Below, one piece after another: positions 48,071 to 62,310 of a stretch of DNA of 64,000 nt (its first letter is position 1; each line of letters begins with the position of its first letter). This stretch comes from Rostratula benghalensis (lineage: Eukaryota > Chordata > Aves > Charadriiformes > Rostratulidae). The stretch is taken from assembly GCA_013399305.1 (NCBI GenBank), contig VXAI01000241.1, positions 947,684 through 1,011,683 of the forward strand, given 5' to 3'. A model generated the notes under the pieces. It saw only the letters and a program-made list of their open reading frames with translations. It did no database searches and was not told where the DNA came from. Made by a program: the position numbers and the translations under genes.

Positions 48071-51000
48071 CTTTCCTGGAGTTCCTGAAGGAATGCTCAA
48101 ACATTTGGAAAATTTGCTATTTTTCTTTGACAGTCTTGGTATGTAAACAAAATAGCAGCAGGGCAATTTTAAAATTACAATTAAGCCCAGCATGCTATTT
48201 ATCTGGTAGTACTTTGTTTTCTACATGAGTTATCTTTTTATATTAACAAGATGTATTATATATTGTTATGTCTAGAGGATGAAGTGCTGCAACATATTTT
48301 TGTAAGACCATTTCTGTGTCTATTTCTGTGCCTCTAGCTCAGTTTTAAGCCAATGTTGAATGCAATTTTGTTCAATTTAGAAATTACTAAACGAGAAAAA
48401 GGTATCTAATTAAAATTTCTTTTTACTATAAAATAAAATAATAACCAAAAGATAACATTTCATTGGAATACTATTGAACCATAATCTGCAGAGCTCAGAA
48501 TAAATTTAGTTACTACATCAAAGAAGTAATCTGTCAATCACTGTTATATATAAGCAGAGAAGATTTTTGAAACTTCAAAAGTTATGACTTTTTTTACATC
48601 TTCATGCACTTGTATGTCATGGGTATGCATTTGCTGAACACATTCTGACTTTCTCTATTTTTTTAAAAGGTGTATGTTCTCCTTTCTTTAACAGCAGTAA
48701 AGCCAATACATGAGTGCTATAGAACAATAACTCTATAAATCCACCACAGGGATGATTGAGGGCAAGATCTTGCAAATCCTGTTATCTCAACATTTCTGAC
48801 ATTTTATGAGTGTTGTTTGAACCATAGCATCTCATAATGTATTTGAATTCATATATTCAGGCTTTGTGTCTTTGGAAAATAATATTTTGATTCAAAGCAC
48901 CTTAAAATATTGACATTGCTTTAATACACCCTTTTGAAGTTTGCCTTAGATCAATAACCAAAGTAATGTATATATCATGTATAAATACAGTGTATACTCA
49001 TAGGTTATATTTCAGCTTTATGCTGCATGTTAACTCCTGGGATCATGTGCTTAGCTAGGATGAATGATTTCTGCTTCTGAAAATGACACCTTCCTCTAGG
49101 GATAATGGGGCAGATGCTCAGAGCATGGTCAGATACTTATATCTGACGTTACGTTGAGACAGACAGCTCAATGTACAGCACAGTGCAGATTGCACATGTT
49201 AAAAGAAAGATAGTTATTATCACAGTGCTTCCAGACAGACATGACATAAAAAGTGAAAGGCAGAGAAAGGAGAAGGGGAAATGGGTTTAGTGGAACAGCT
49301 CATTGGGTTTCCCCATTTGCATCCTCCAGCTCAATACTCCAGACATGAAGACTGTATGCCTACATCTCTGTTGGAAGGCTTGTTCCTCCTTTCTTTTCTG
49401 CACATTGCACTCACCCTTCCCCAGTAGCAGTGGTCCCCTCCTGTGTAGTGAGACTCAGGGTACACACAGAGGGGGACACACTCCAAGGTGGCCTGGTCAG
49501 CTTCATGAGTGCCACCGCCGCAGTGTCACCTCTCACCCACAGTTCCTTCAGAGCTCCTGCTCCCCAAGCTGTCTCCAGGGGACGCTGGCCCAGCCACACA
49601 CGTCTCTGCCCCCCAGAAAAAAGGAGCAGAGTGTGGCTGAGGCAAATCCATGAGCATACATACACCATCGCTGGAGGAGTGCTATGCAGCTTTACATGAT
49701 GGAGCAGACTGCCTCATTCTGTCTGTCTTTCAGCACAAACTAACTTAACTCTCAGCAAAGGTGGCAAAAAGTAGGGATTACTTTGTTTGAAGAGAAAAGT
49801 AACTAAAACTGTCAGTGATTTGATTGAACTCCTTTGAAACTAGCTAAGGACTGTTGTATTAAAATAATCTGGGGTTCCTTAAATTTATTGTGCAGTGAAC
49901 AATGAGATTTCAATTAATAGGAAATGTAAGCAAGCAGAGGCTAAGTAGATCTTATCCAATGAAAATGGCGATGAAGACATGAATAGTTTCATTGCTGAGC
50001 AAGGATGTTGGTTCAAGTATCAGTCACATTTGCAAATAAAAATGGCACATTCAAAGAATATAGAATTAATACATTCAAACCTTTTGAATAACTTCAGTAT
50101 TCAGAGCAGCGGAGCAATGAAGTGCCATTTGCAGCAGCAGGAGGTAGGTTTTTCTTATTACTTCTGAAGAATTTTAGCCAGTGGAAAAGAAGCTCTTTCT
50201 GTCTGAGATCTGGTCAAGAACTGAGCCACAGCAGCAAATCTGAATCTCTGCATTTCAAATTGAAAACGTTCAAAAAATGCTAAGAAAGTGCCTGCCAAGA
50301 ACCTGATTCAGGTGGTTAAAAATCTTCAGGGTAAATGATGCAATTTTAACTTCAGAGACGGTTAGGTCCCCCCATGACTCAATGCATTTGAAGCACAGAT
50401 GCAGTTAGAGAAAGTTTTCTTCTACTGAAGTAAGATGCAGAGTGTGTTCCCTGCCTGCCCTGCCATTATGTACTGTGACAGACTTTATTCTCTGAAGCAT
50501 CAATGCTTTGAATCAGGGAAGGATGCAACTGTTTAGATCAGGAGTCTTGAAGGCCTGGGGCAAGCAAAAAAAATAAATTTAAAAAATCTGCATTCTTGGA
50601 ATGTTGTGCTGAAAATGGAAGAAGCTAAAGTTTTTTCCTGAGTTAGTACTGATATTCATGTTAATAATACTTTTGCAATGCTGGAAGAATGGACTTTGTT
50701 TCACTGTGATGCTTAATGTGCAATACCTAACTGGGGGTACCAACTTTCTACCTCTGCTGAATTAAGCTGAAGCTATTGCTTCCCACACTTGTTTCATCAA
50801 CCATTTTCCCACATGTGGTTACCTCTTCCATAAAGACAGTCTAAGAGCAACAGATGGTCTGTTGCTTCAAACCATCAGTGACCATGTTTTACATTGGGCT
50901 GTGGAGTGCTGTCAGTTAAGATGAATTTAGCATCAATCCTTTTGTCTCATGTACAAGGGGCTGCAAGAGCTGATCAAGCAGGTATATTCAAGCTGTGATG

Positions 51001-54000
51001 GTAACATCTTTAACATCTTGCAGCCTGCAAAGGAGCTAACCTGTAGCAGTGCACCCCATGCAGCCAGCTTATCACCTGGTGGTTTGGGCAGGGGACAGAG
51101 CAGAGGCTGGTCACAGGGCCAGAAGCCACAACTGGGCATGGCCAAAGGATAGGAGGAGATGAGGATGTAAATAAGCCTCTGTAATGATAACTTCCCTCAG
51201 GTGCTTGTCATCAAATTACCTCTGATGAGGGATTGTGAGTCAGAGCTCTGTGGTATGCCATATTTTAAAATGAAGTTGTGGTGTCCCATGTCAAGTTTAT
51301 TCAGTTAATGAGGGACCCTCCTGCTAATTCGGTTCCCTCTAATTGTCTCCAAATTCTCTCAAAGCTTATTCTGGAAAAAGCAGTCCAAGTTATGTTTCGA
51401 GGCTTACTAGCAGTGTACAGAGACTGTATGGTCAGTTACCTCTCTATTACAACCATCTGGGACTAGTTATTGCTGATGAGGCAAGTCAGAGGCTAAGGAG
51501 GAAATTCATAGCAAGACATCTGGAACTCAGCTGTGGAAACCTAACACCTCTTCCTTTAACAGCACAAATAAATAGACACCTTGGCTAGACCTAAGCTGTC
51601 CATGTAACAGTGGGTTGTAGTAAGAAAGAGGCTGTTAAGGTTCTCCATGTCTGCAGAGCATTGTGGCATACCTGCCAGTGTAGGCAGCCTGGTTTAAGGC
51701 TAGCTACATCCTCCTTCCTGCTTGGGAAGACCAGGATCTCCTAGGAAACACATGTTCCTGCATAAGATTTTTAGGCATTTCCATAGCGGCTGTAGGACAT
51801 GGCCATAGAGAGAAAGCACTTTAAACAGGGGCCACTATTTGTACTAGTAGCATGCTAGGCTAAAATCTGTACCAAGGCTTACATCCAAACAGGCTGGGTG
51901 TGAGGTCAGTCCAGGCACTGAAATGATAGCTGTCTCTGCCATGACAAATTTCTATGCTGAGAAAGATCATAAGGAAGGAAAAGAGAAATGGAAGAAGAAA
52001 GGAGAAACCCCCCTTGTATTTTAAAAGAGATAATTGACCTGGTTTTTAAAGCCATTGAGAAATGGGGGGAGAGAGTGCTCAGAATTGTTAAAAATCGGAC
52101 ATATGTATTGACTTTATAATATGATGCAACATTATGATCTAGAAAAGTATGAAACAAACACTGTTCAGAAAAGAACACTTGACCCCTCACAGCAGCCACT
52201 TAATGATCTCATGTCCTGCTGCCTTCGACATCTGTTTCCTTTTATACGGGAGAAAAATTCCTCCCATACCACATGGCATTCTTAAGAACTGTTATTACTC
52301 GCTGAAACAAGAAGTTCCCCAGAAGCACTATGTGCCCCTTCTGTGCATAAGACTTCAAGAGCTTCTTAGGAGCTAATGCATGGCAGTTTGTTGCTGTTTG
52401 TTGCTGTTCCATGGAACATGATGGTTGAAGTGTGGTGGTAAGGGTCTGTGTAAATAGTGCCCAGCTTACAATATGGCCTGCAGGCCAGTCTGAAGATCAC
52501 TTTTCCCAGATAGCATCACTGGATGGAGTGGGATTGCTGGTACAATGAGACCTGAAGTTGAGTGAGGCTTCCCAACGCCTTTTACACATATCCACATGAT
52601 AACATAACTGCACATGAAGTAGTGGTAAACTGTTTTGAATGTGTTTTGCACTGTTCCTCTTGGGTCTGTCTGTGCAGTGTGAGGCAGTGCTGTGTGGTAA
52701 CACTGACATCTTGGTCAGATACTGGCAGCCTTATTGCTGCTCCTGAAGGCAATCCCTATTCCTAGTGACATCCTACCACATTTTCTGTCCTGTCTGTCAC
52801 GTTTTCAGTGTTGTAACTCACAGTCATGTCCTTCCTGCATTATATACACCTATTTTTTTACATGAAGCCATTTGCTGGAGCCGTTGTATAAATTGACCTA
52901 CACTAGCAATCACCACAAGAAATATGAATTTTCCACCCTTTTAGTCAATTAATAAATTCACTGGCTGGACTCTGTTAGCAGAGAACTTTGTCACTAACCT
53001 GTGGTTAGGACTGTTGGCCACCTCATTTCTTTTCATATATCACCTACCAATTAATGCAAATAGGGTGAAATACTGGCCTTTTTTTTTCTTTTTGTCAACA
53101 GAAAGGTCCCCATTGATATTAATGGTCCTTGTATTATTCCTATTTCTTAAGGCTTCTCTTTATCCACAACTTCTCCTTTCTGTTCTCTCTTACTTTTCAG
53201 TTTACACTTCAGCCTTAACTTTCTCAGAAACTCAGGTTCTTCAGCTACCAATTTTTTTTTCAGCTACCAGCATTCTTTTCCCATTCCATTTCCTATATTA
53301 ATTATTCCCATATTTCTACATATTCCTATAACTCTGTTTTCTTCTATTAGATTTGAAACCTCTGATATGGATCTTCTTTTGCCAATATTCAAGCCTTGTA
53401 CACCTTGTGCCTCTGCCTGCTCCTTTCATTTCTCTTAGCTGTTCATTGCTACTCTTTTAAAAGACTTCTAAGCGTCACTGGGACAGCACATTTAAAGCAT
53501 CAGTCTTACCAAAAATTAACATGTTGTCTGTTTTAGTGCTACAGCTCATAAGCTCCCAGGTGTCTGCTGGAGTAGGAACAACTTGCCTAATTGTGGTGGT
53601 GTTCATGAGACCTTGTCTCGTGGGTCTCTGGCAGCATTGAAGCTACATGGATACAGAACTAGATGTAGCCCATGTTCAGATCACGTGTAAGGTGGTGGAT
53701 ACATATCGCTTGAGGAGGATTATTACTCATAATAATTTTTCTCGCCTCCAGAGGAAAGTAAGAATGCATCTCTGGGACACATTATTTTCTGGGATGCTTT
53801 TGGAATAGTGTTATTTATACCCCACCCATTGGCAAGCCTGGAAATAAAAGGCTTTGATTACCAAAGTCTTATTTAGGTTAAATACAGAGCTCTGTGGTTC
53901 TGGAAGAGCATATCTTTCATTTGCTTCTGTACTGATGTTCATATAGAGGATGTGGGCACAGGATCATTACCAGTGGCATCCTTCCAGTCTTTACTGGGTT

Positions 54001-54461
54001 ACTGTGCATGCATTGACAAGACTTGTGAAAAGGAGAGGTAAACATTCCCACTGGCGCTAAGACCATCATTGGTATTACACTTAAGTTACTGTAAATTCAT
54101 CACTGTAAAGGACACAAGTATATGACTCAGCATCAATGAATTTCTGCTCCATGCAATTTCAGGTCTCTGACGAGTTTAAACACCCTCTCCATCCATGCTA
54201 CTGAAATAGGAAAAGGGATGAGCCCCCAGGCAGAGGACCCCTCGCTGCGCTTACCACTCACATTTTCACTTCAGCCTCAAGTAGCTGAAAGCCTCAGGAG
54301 ATCAACTTAGCTGTCAGGGAAGTCCAGAAAACAGAATGCATAGCTCAGCATGAGATTCAGTATAAAACCTACTATATTTCTCTGTATTTTTTTCAATGCT
54401 CTTTCAACTTTTGCTGGAGTAGTGTAAAGGCTAGTGAATGTTGCTGATGCTAGCATTTCAC

Positions 54462-54625
54462 ATAATCACAGAATCACAGCTTGGTAAGGGTTGGAAGAAA
54501 TCTTCAGAGATCATCTAGTCCAGCCTTCCTGCCAAAACAAGTTCACCTAGAGCATGTTGGACAAGAATGAATCCAGGTGGGTTTTAAATATCTCTAGAGA
54601 AGGAGATATTCCTCCACAATATTTC
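54462..54625 (-). mobile_element. CR1 3' end fragment
   Basis: On + reads aatcacagaatcacagcttg, then agggttggaagaaatcttca, gatcatctagtccagccttc and ccaggtgggttttaaatatc, matching the reverse complement of a CR1 3' region of a different subtype from the 46.6-kb copy. Confidence 0.9.
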
Positions 54626-57600
54626 CTTCAAAGGAAAGTCTCATAAAGAAAATCAGTTAAGTTATACATAGGATAACATTTGACATGGTGTGATAAAGAT
54701 GTAATAAACTGTTTACATCATATTCTGAAAGCTGTTTGATGTTTGTGGTATTTATATTTTGTGAAGTGCAGAGATACTTTTACAAGCATCTGTCATTCTT
54801 CAATTTAATTCACAGAAATAAGTTACTGCGTTAATATTTTACTGCTGTATCACTTTTCTGTGTATCTTTATATTTTGGTATTTCTTTTCAATGGCTAAGA
54901 GATAAGCTGCCATTACAAAAATATGGAGGAGTTTGATGTTATAGTACTCCCAAGAGCTGTGGTACCTGGACCACAGGTGATAGTCAAAGACCAGTGTGTT
55001 TAGGGGTGTATGTCAACAAATGAAGATGGCATTGAGATTGTGCATGTACCAAAAATGTTGTTCTGCTGATATTGTATCTGAACTCCATCATGATATTTTG
55101 TCAAACAGTGACATTGTCTTTCAGGCTACAAAGACACAGAATACCTCTACCTGACACAAAGAGTAAGAGTAGTAAAGTCAGTAATTTTATTCTGTTCTCA
55201 GTTAAAGCACCTTGCCACTATTAGTTCTCATCGAAAATGTATGTGCATGTGTACTCTCTTGCACTGGGTGTAGGGGACAGTGGCCATGTGGCTAACCCTT
55301 GTACACAGCTATAGCTTCTATATCAGTCACCCTTTCTGTGTAAATGCTGAGCCCTTCATTTTCTTATGGGTCATTATCTCGTGCTGCTTGCAGACACAGT
55401 TGGCCTTGTCCTGGAAGACAAAGGAATAACACATGATAGTCACTGTGGTGGAAAATAATTTACATTGTTTCTTCTTATATGCAGACTTCGGAGATCTGTT
55501 TAAGAAATGAGTCCTGTCAGTTTTGCAAATTTAAATCAATGTGCAATTTTCACTTAGTTTCCTCAATCACTTTCTAGAAATAGAAAATGAAGTGTTCTTA
55601 TTCTCAACTACTAGTTTATGAAACCCCGAAAAGATGGGCCATGCAGTCCTACTCTGAAGTGATTTACAGCTGGTGAAAACTTCCTAAACACACTGAAACT
55701 GACAGATATTTTTCTGTCTACTGGTGTCTACACTCCCCAGATTTAACACCTAACTTTTGAAGCCTACTTATGTTTAAAAAAAACCCCAAACTTTTTAATG
55801 GCATCACCCTGCATATCCTGTGAATTACGAGTTTTGAAAGGCAGGACAATATATAGGAAGGACTGAAATAAAGGTCTGATGGTCTATGTAACACCTTCCA
55901 TCAATAGATAGTGTATTTCCAAGGACTCTGGGCAGGGAAAAAAATTGTTGTTTTTCCCCTCTAAAAAATCTCATCCATAATGTATGCATGCAACAGTTTA
56001 TAGGTAAGCTTTGGAAACAAAATCTGTGTCATTTTGAATGATGTGCGGTGATTTCAAAATCTACTTTGCAGCCATATTTTTACAAGTATTGAATTTGCAG
56101 TCTCAGTGAAAATAGCCACATTATTGAATTGTGTGTGCAGCTCATACCTTTTGCACTCTTCTCTTGTTTGCATTCTCTGTGGTTAGTCAGTGGGTTGTCT
56201 TCAGGAGAGTCTGAAAGCACCAACTGTTGTGTCACTAAAAAGTAATTTGTGTGTCACTTAAGATTAGTTTCTTAAGATGTACATAAGCAGTAGGGTTTTT
56301 ATATGATTTTTTTTGTTGTTCCAGATAAAGCTTCACCTGGATTTCTGCATAAATTAATTTGAAATTATTTACATCATTTTTTCCCCCCAGTCATTTAAAG
56401 AGAAGATAGGAAAAAGTATACTGCTTGTTTTAGAGTTGAACCTGATGCTTTGTTCCTCTTGCTTTCAGAAGTTCAGCATATTCCTGTGATCCTCTGGAGA
56501 TGTGCATGTGATAAATAGGTGGACTACAGTAACAGATACCAGAAGCATTTGAGATGAGGCAGCTACCTACCACTGTAAGCTCTGAAGGGCCTCATATTTT
56601 ATTTTGGAGGATTTCTGTGATCCACATTTGCTGTTCTGCACTAATTAATGGTCATGCTGACAGTGCTTGATGTTTTTACAGGCTTGTTTGATGAGTTTTC
56701 TGTTGAACCTTGGTTCTTGTCAGTTAACATCATCTAATGTATAGCTAGCTTAAAATAGCATGGCTTAAAATAGTCTGTTTGATGTGAATTCTTCCTGTTA
56801 CATGAGTGGAGAATCAGGCATGATTGCCTAGCACAGAAGGAGAAGAAATGGCACAGTGTCTTAAAAGTTATTGTTGAATGTGGCATAATCCCAGGTATAA
56901 CCATGTGGCCACTGCTCAGAAATAACGGAGTTGAGAAGTTTTCCCCACGGATACTCTGCCGTGGATCATGTGAGGCTGCAAAGATAAAACATCTGCCTAT
57001 ACTTCTTGTATAAGCCTCTGTTCTTTCTCTCTCTGCTCCCCAGAAGAGCTGGAGAAATGTGCCTTACCAATTTTATGTAATCAGGTACTGTAGTCTCAGC
57101 AATATCCTCTGCAACATCTTCTTGTAGCAGTGAAGAGGTCCCCATCTAGAAAACAAAGAGTATTTGGGTAGATTAGATTTCTTTCAAAGAGGGGGAAGGG
57201 ATGTACTGACCCAACTCAGCAGTGTATTTATAGCTCTCATGAATAATCACAGGATGCAGGGGGAAGCATATCTCAAGAAATCACCCATAAAAAGAGTGAA
57301 ATAATAACAAAAGTGCTATAAATATCCAGAGGGTGGATGACTTGGGTGAGAGTGATTGCTTTAATGGATGAACTGTGGCAGAACTGCAGGAGGCACACGT
57401 GTGTGTGTGAGCACGTGTGGCAAAGCGACAGTTTTCATGAGTATATTGTCAGTTTTATTCCCTTTTTCTGTGGCATACACTGTTAACTCTTGTGTTCTCC
57501 TCTTCCTTGAGATTTGTGTTGCTCATCTTTTCCACTGTTTGTGGAGTATCTTCATCACAGTCATGAATTAGACCTTCATGTCTTTTATTAAGAAACCAGT

Positions 57601-60600
57601 GCAAAGACAAATGGATTATTTCAAGATCCTTCAGGACCAGTGTGATATGACTGACATGGAAGAAGAGCTTGAAACCAAAGAGAAAATTCTCCCAGATCTT
57701 TGCTGGTGTAGCTGCACCAGCTATGCCTATGTGCTTGGCTGAAAATAAATGGCATATGGTACAGGATGAAGCCTAAGACCTGTCATGGTGAGCAGGAGCA
57801 GGTTGATTTCTGGATGTCAAAGACTACTTTAATAGTGATGTGCAGAGTTGCTACTAGCACTGTCCCAATGGATACCTTCACAGGAGCCCTGCTTGGTGTG
57901 AAGGAAAGCACACCATCTGGAAATTTGCCATTTCCTGTAATAATTAATTAGTTGCTAACTGCTTTGGTATGGCTAGTCAATACTGTGGTTCTGTGGGACC
58001 AGATGTGTGCCCTGCTGTTGTCCTGCTTTGTAAATTGTGTTGAATAGTTGAAACATACCAAGGTGTTTCTATTTGAGGAACATTTTATTTCCTCTTTGTG
58101 TTTTCCTATATGACTATTAGGTCACTGTTGTGTCTAAAATAAAAGCACTGGCAGTACCACCCAGACTTTTTAGTTTTATTTTTTTAAATGAGCAATGTAT
58201 TAGCCTGCAAGTTGGCTGAGGTAGTATGACAGAAGTTTTTCATAAGGATGTGATGCAACAAATTGATTTACCTTAGCTCTCATAGAACAGCTTCTGAACA
58301 AACAATATCAAACCACCACAATCATCATCTAATCAACATCTTGGACAATTACAAGAAATGCTGTAAAAATAACTAGGATTAAGCATCACACAATTACTGA
58401 TCTGGCACAGTGGCCGTGCAGGGACCGCTGCATGCTGCCATGGGAGAGGGAAGATTTTTACTTCTTGGTCCATTGCTTCCCATGCAGATTGTGAAGTGGA
58501 AATGCTAAAGGGTAACCTTGTGGGATTTGGAGAGGAATAACATAGTGGCAGCATAGCCGGGGCACCTTCCCTTGCCACCCTGGGAGGAGATACCTAGGGC
58601 TGGCTCTGAAGGGCTAGCTAGCCGCCCTGCATGCCTTGTTAAGCAGGTAGAGCCAGAGGCATCTTCAGACACAGTCTAAAAGGTATAAAATCTGACAACA
58701 TGACACTGCATAAAGGGTGTGATAGGATAATACCAATCAGCCATGCAAATCTGTGTTAAGGCTGGCTTTCAAGGCGTCTTCTTCATATTATTCTCACTTC
58801 ATTTCTGCTTACAGCTAGCACACACCAAAGGCAGTGGGGAGGTCTGTGTGGGTATGCGATAATACCAGTTCACTCATCACTGTGATCCTTGGCACAGGAA
58901 AAAATCTTGTCTGAGGAAGAATAAGTCTTCATTTTTTGTTATCAGGAGTTGTTTCATCACCATTTTTTAACAGCTTAAAGCATAAACAGAGGTAACAATC
59001 AGCAGCCATAGGGCTGTGACGGGGAGGTACAATAGATTTGCTAAAGTTTCTCTGACATACAAGTTTTCATGTTTTGAAATACCTTTGTTGTTTTTCTGAG
59101 AAATAAACTTTGCTCTTGCAATGAGTCTGTGGGATTTGATTTGAATGGGGTCTGGACTCGGGCATTAAAAAGGCAATGTGAAGTGCCAACTGACAATAAA
59201 TTTCAGGCAGAATGCAATTGCATCCAGGTCTCTTGCTTCCTGGGAATGTGCCTGAAGTAAATATTTAAGGAATTTGATTTTGGAATTAACTACAGACATT
59301 ATGGGCTTATCCTTTATGCTACAGCCAGGTCTGGACACAACCAGGTTGGACTAACTCTCAAAATGTCTTCAAATGACAGAGGATTGCAGAAGAAGTAGGG
59401 GGAAAGCATACAAAATCTTGATGCTACATAAATACTGATTGGAGTGTGCTTCACAGCCAGTAAGCAAATATTTAACAGGAAACCCCAATGACTCCTTTCA
59501 TGGTGTCCTGGAAAGAATTTCCTTTCATATTTTTGTAAGCTGACCTAGCTCGCACATAAGTGAAGCTCCTGGGAGACTTCCTTTCTTCTGTTTTGGGATT
59601 TCCACTGGGAAAAGTTGCAATTAAGATGATCTAAAGCAGCTACACATGTGACTGCAACCTCCCAGCCCCAGGAGCACAGGGGAGATGTGGTGTCTGGGCA
59701 CTGTTAGCTCTAGGACACATCTTGCAGTAATGCAAGGCCATGCAGTTCCCAAATCCTTCGTATCTCATCTATTGGATCCAGACCCCACTGTCAGAATGCC
59801 TGTGTTGTATATTCATGTTTCACTGGACAAGGGCCACATGAATCTGTTAGCGTGACAAACTTCAACCAACCTATCCTGCACAGAAGTCCCCACTGGCAGC
59901 TTCTTTTTTCCAAAATTTTCTATATTTCTTTGTTTTCTCTTTTCAAGATCAGTATCTATGTTCTGATGAAGTGCCATGTGGACTTCTGAATTTGTGGTGG
60001 CCTGAAGAGATGCCCATGAACACAACAACGCTAGAGCTGGGGTCCAAGTCAAGGCAGTCCATGCCTGCTACACATCTGAAATTAACTATCCTACTACAGA
60101 TATCCAACTATCTGTTGTCCCTCAAACACCATGCAAACACCAGGCATGTGATTTTCTCTCCAAATGAGGTACATCAATTACTTCAGCATAAAATATTGAG
60201 TACAATTCATATCCAACACACTGTTAATCTCTCCTGTGTATGACTTTTTCCACCAGCTTTTTGGGATTCAGAAACATGAAACTGTCCACAGCTGGCATTT
60301 TGTTTGTTGCTCCTGAAATGAAAATGGTCAAACAATATGTTACAAATGGAATTTAGGTCCCGGGCAGCACCATGGAGTAAATGTGTATGTAATGCACTTT
60401 TTAGTTTTGATGCACTGCCCTTTAATTTCTGTGCCAAACCACGCTTCAAAGCTTTCATGTGTTATTTTGTATTAGAGTACATAATATATTATACATAGAT
60501 AAATACATGGAGACCAGTATGACAGATGGAAGAAATGATAACCTTTTAGTTTTGAGTCTGTGTTCAAAACTGGAGAAATTGGAAAGAAAGAACAATATTT

Positions 60601-62049
60601 TCAAAACACTTAAGTAAAAAAGGAGCTTTTGTCTTACAATTCACCAAATATCCAAATGGTAATGGCAAGTTTCTCTCTTCATCCAGCATACAGTGACACT
60701 AGAGCAAATACGCTCCCAACAAATATGTCTCAGTTAAGTGTCTGAAGGTAGGTGGGATGACTCTGGACTTTAGGACTTATATAAGATTGATGCAAATATT
60801 GAACCTAACATCAGTCTAAGTTTGAATACTTACACTGGATGGATGCTACCTCAATCTAAAAAACTGTATCTGTTTTGCTAAGCTAATCAGGCTCACTGAA
60901 CAGGGGCATTGATGTGGTTTCCTTACTTTCAGTTTCAGATCATTCTGAACTTAAACATTTCTGTTAATGCAAAATAATAAACCACTTGCCCTTATATGGT
61001 GCTGCTGCTTTTGAGTCTTTGGAGGGTTTAAGACACACTGCTCTTGCAAAAAACACCCCAAAACCTAAAAGAAACACCACAAGAATGGAATGAGTAGCAT
61101 GGGATATCTATTATTCTCCCACTTACTTTGCAGAAAGTACAAGAGGGTCTTTTTTCATGAATCTGTGACAGGTAGGTAATAAAATAGCCATTATCTTGTT
61201 GCGTAACAACTGCCTGCTCTCATTTGACAGGGAAGTAATACATCCCTGGATGCAGCAGAGTTATCTAGCCTATGCTAGCAGTATCTGGCAAAATCAAAAA
61301 GTTTTAGAAGCTTTCTACTGTATCTACCCTAGCTCCTACTTCTACCTGTGGTAATTTGGATAACTGGCTGGACAGAGCACCCAGCCACTTCCCAGCCTTG
61401 AGCAACCTTGTGTTACTTTCTTTATATACTTATGGGGAACAACACAGACAAACGCATCACAATGATCAGATTTTGACTGCTGATTTTGGGAAGAATCAAA
61501 TCCTGTACTTCTGATTGCACTGAAATGCCATACAGGTTGGGGTAGGTCGCCTGAGTGCAGAAACAAGGCTCATCTTTCATCACACTGCAGTTTTCTAGGA
61601 GCAAAAGTAAAGTAAATGGTTTGATTACTTATAATATACTTACATCATTTGGGCAAATTTGTTTCATAAGACTCACTGACCTCATGCCATTTACAAACAC
61701 ACATCAGGGCTGTGAAATTTCTTTTGGTATAAAAAGAGGTCCTAGTTTTTTAGTCTTGTAGAGAAATAAATACAGAAGTGTAAATCATGTCTCATCCTTC
61801 TGCAGACTCTTAGTGGCTACCAAGTATATAAACATAAAGCAAATATTTCTCCACAGGTCCTGTTGTAGCAGGAAAACCACTGACATCCCACTGTCGAATT
61901 TATCCCCCACTACTGTAAGCACTTATCTGAGGTAGTTGGAATGGGAGGGCAGTCATTTAGTTTGATTCTTTGATTCTTTCTTGTTATGTTAAGGTATGCT
62001 TAATAGCATTCATGCATTAATGCTTAATTACTGATTTTAATGGCTTTTC

Positions 62050-62070
62050 TTTTTTTTTTTTTTTTTTTTT
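62050..62070. repeat. Poly(T) run, 21 bp
   Basis: T21 in intergenic DNA, preceded by ggcttttc. Confidence 0.95.
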
Positions 62071-62295
62071 ATGTAGTGTGACTCACTTTGAAAGTGAGAA
62101 AAGAATGCTACGTTCTCCAAAATCTTCGGAAATAAATATAGGGTGCATTGCTCAGTCATTAGCAACTATTTTTTTCCTTAAGTGACTCAACATCTCCTAA
62201 ACAACTATGGCTACATAAACCACAGCTCTGAAACTGGCCCCTCTGGAGTGACCTTCTGTCATAGATGGTCTTCTTTTTCTAGAGAAGAGAACAGA

Positions 62296-62310
62296 ATGGA
62301 TGGATGGATG
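62296..62310. repeat. Short (GGAT)n microsatellite
   Basis: Nearly four copies of the tetranucleotide in tandem. Confidence 0.9.
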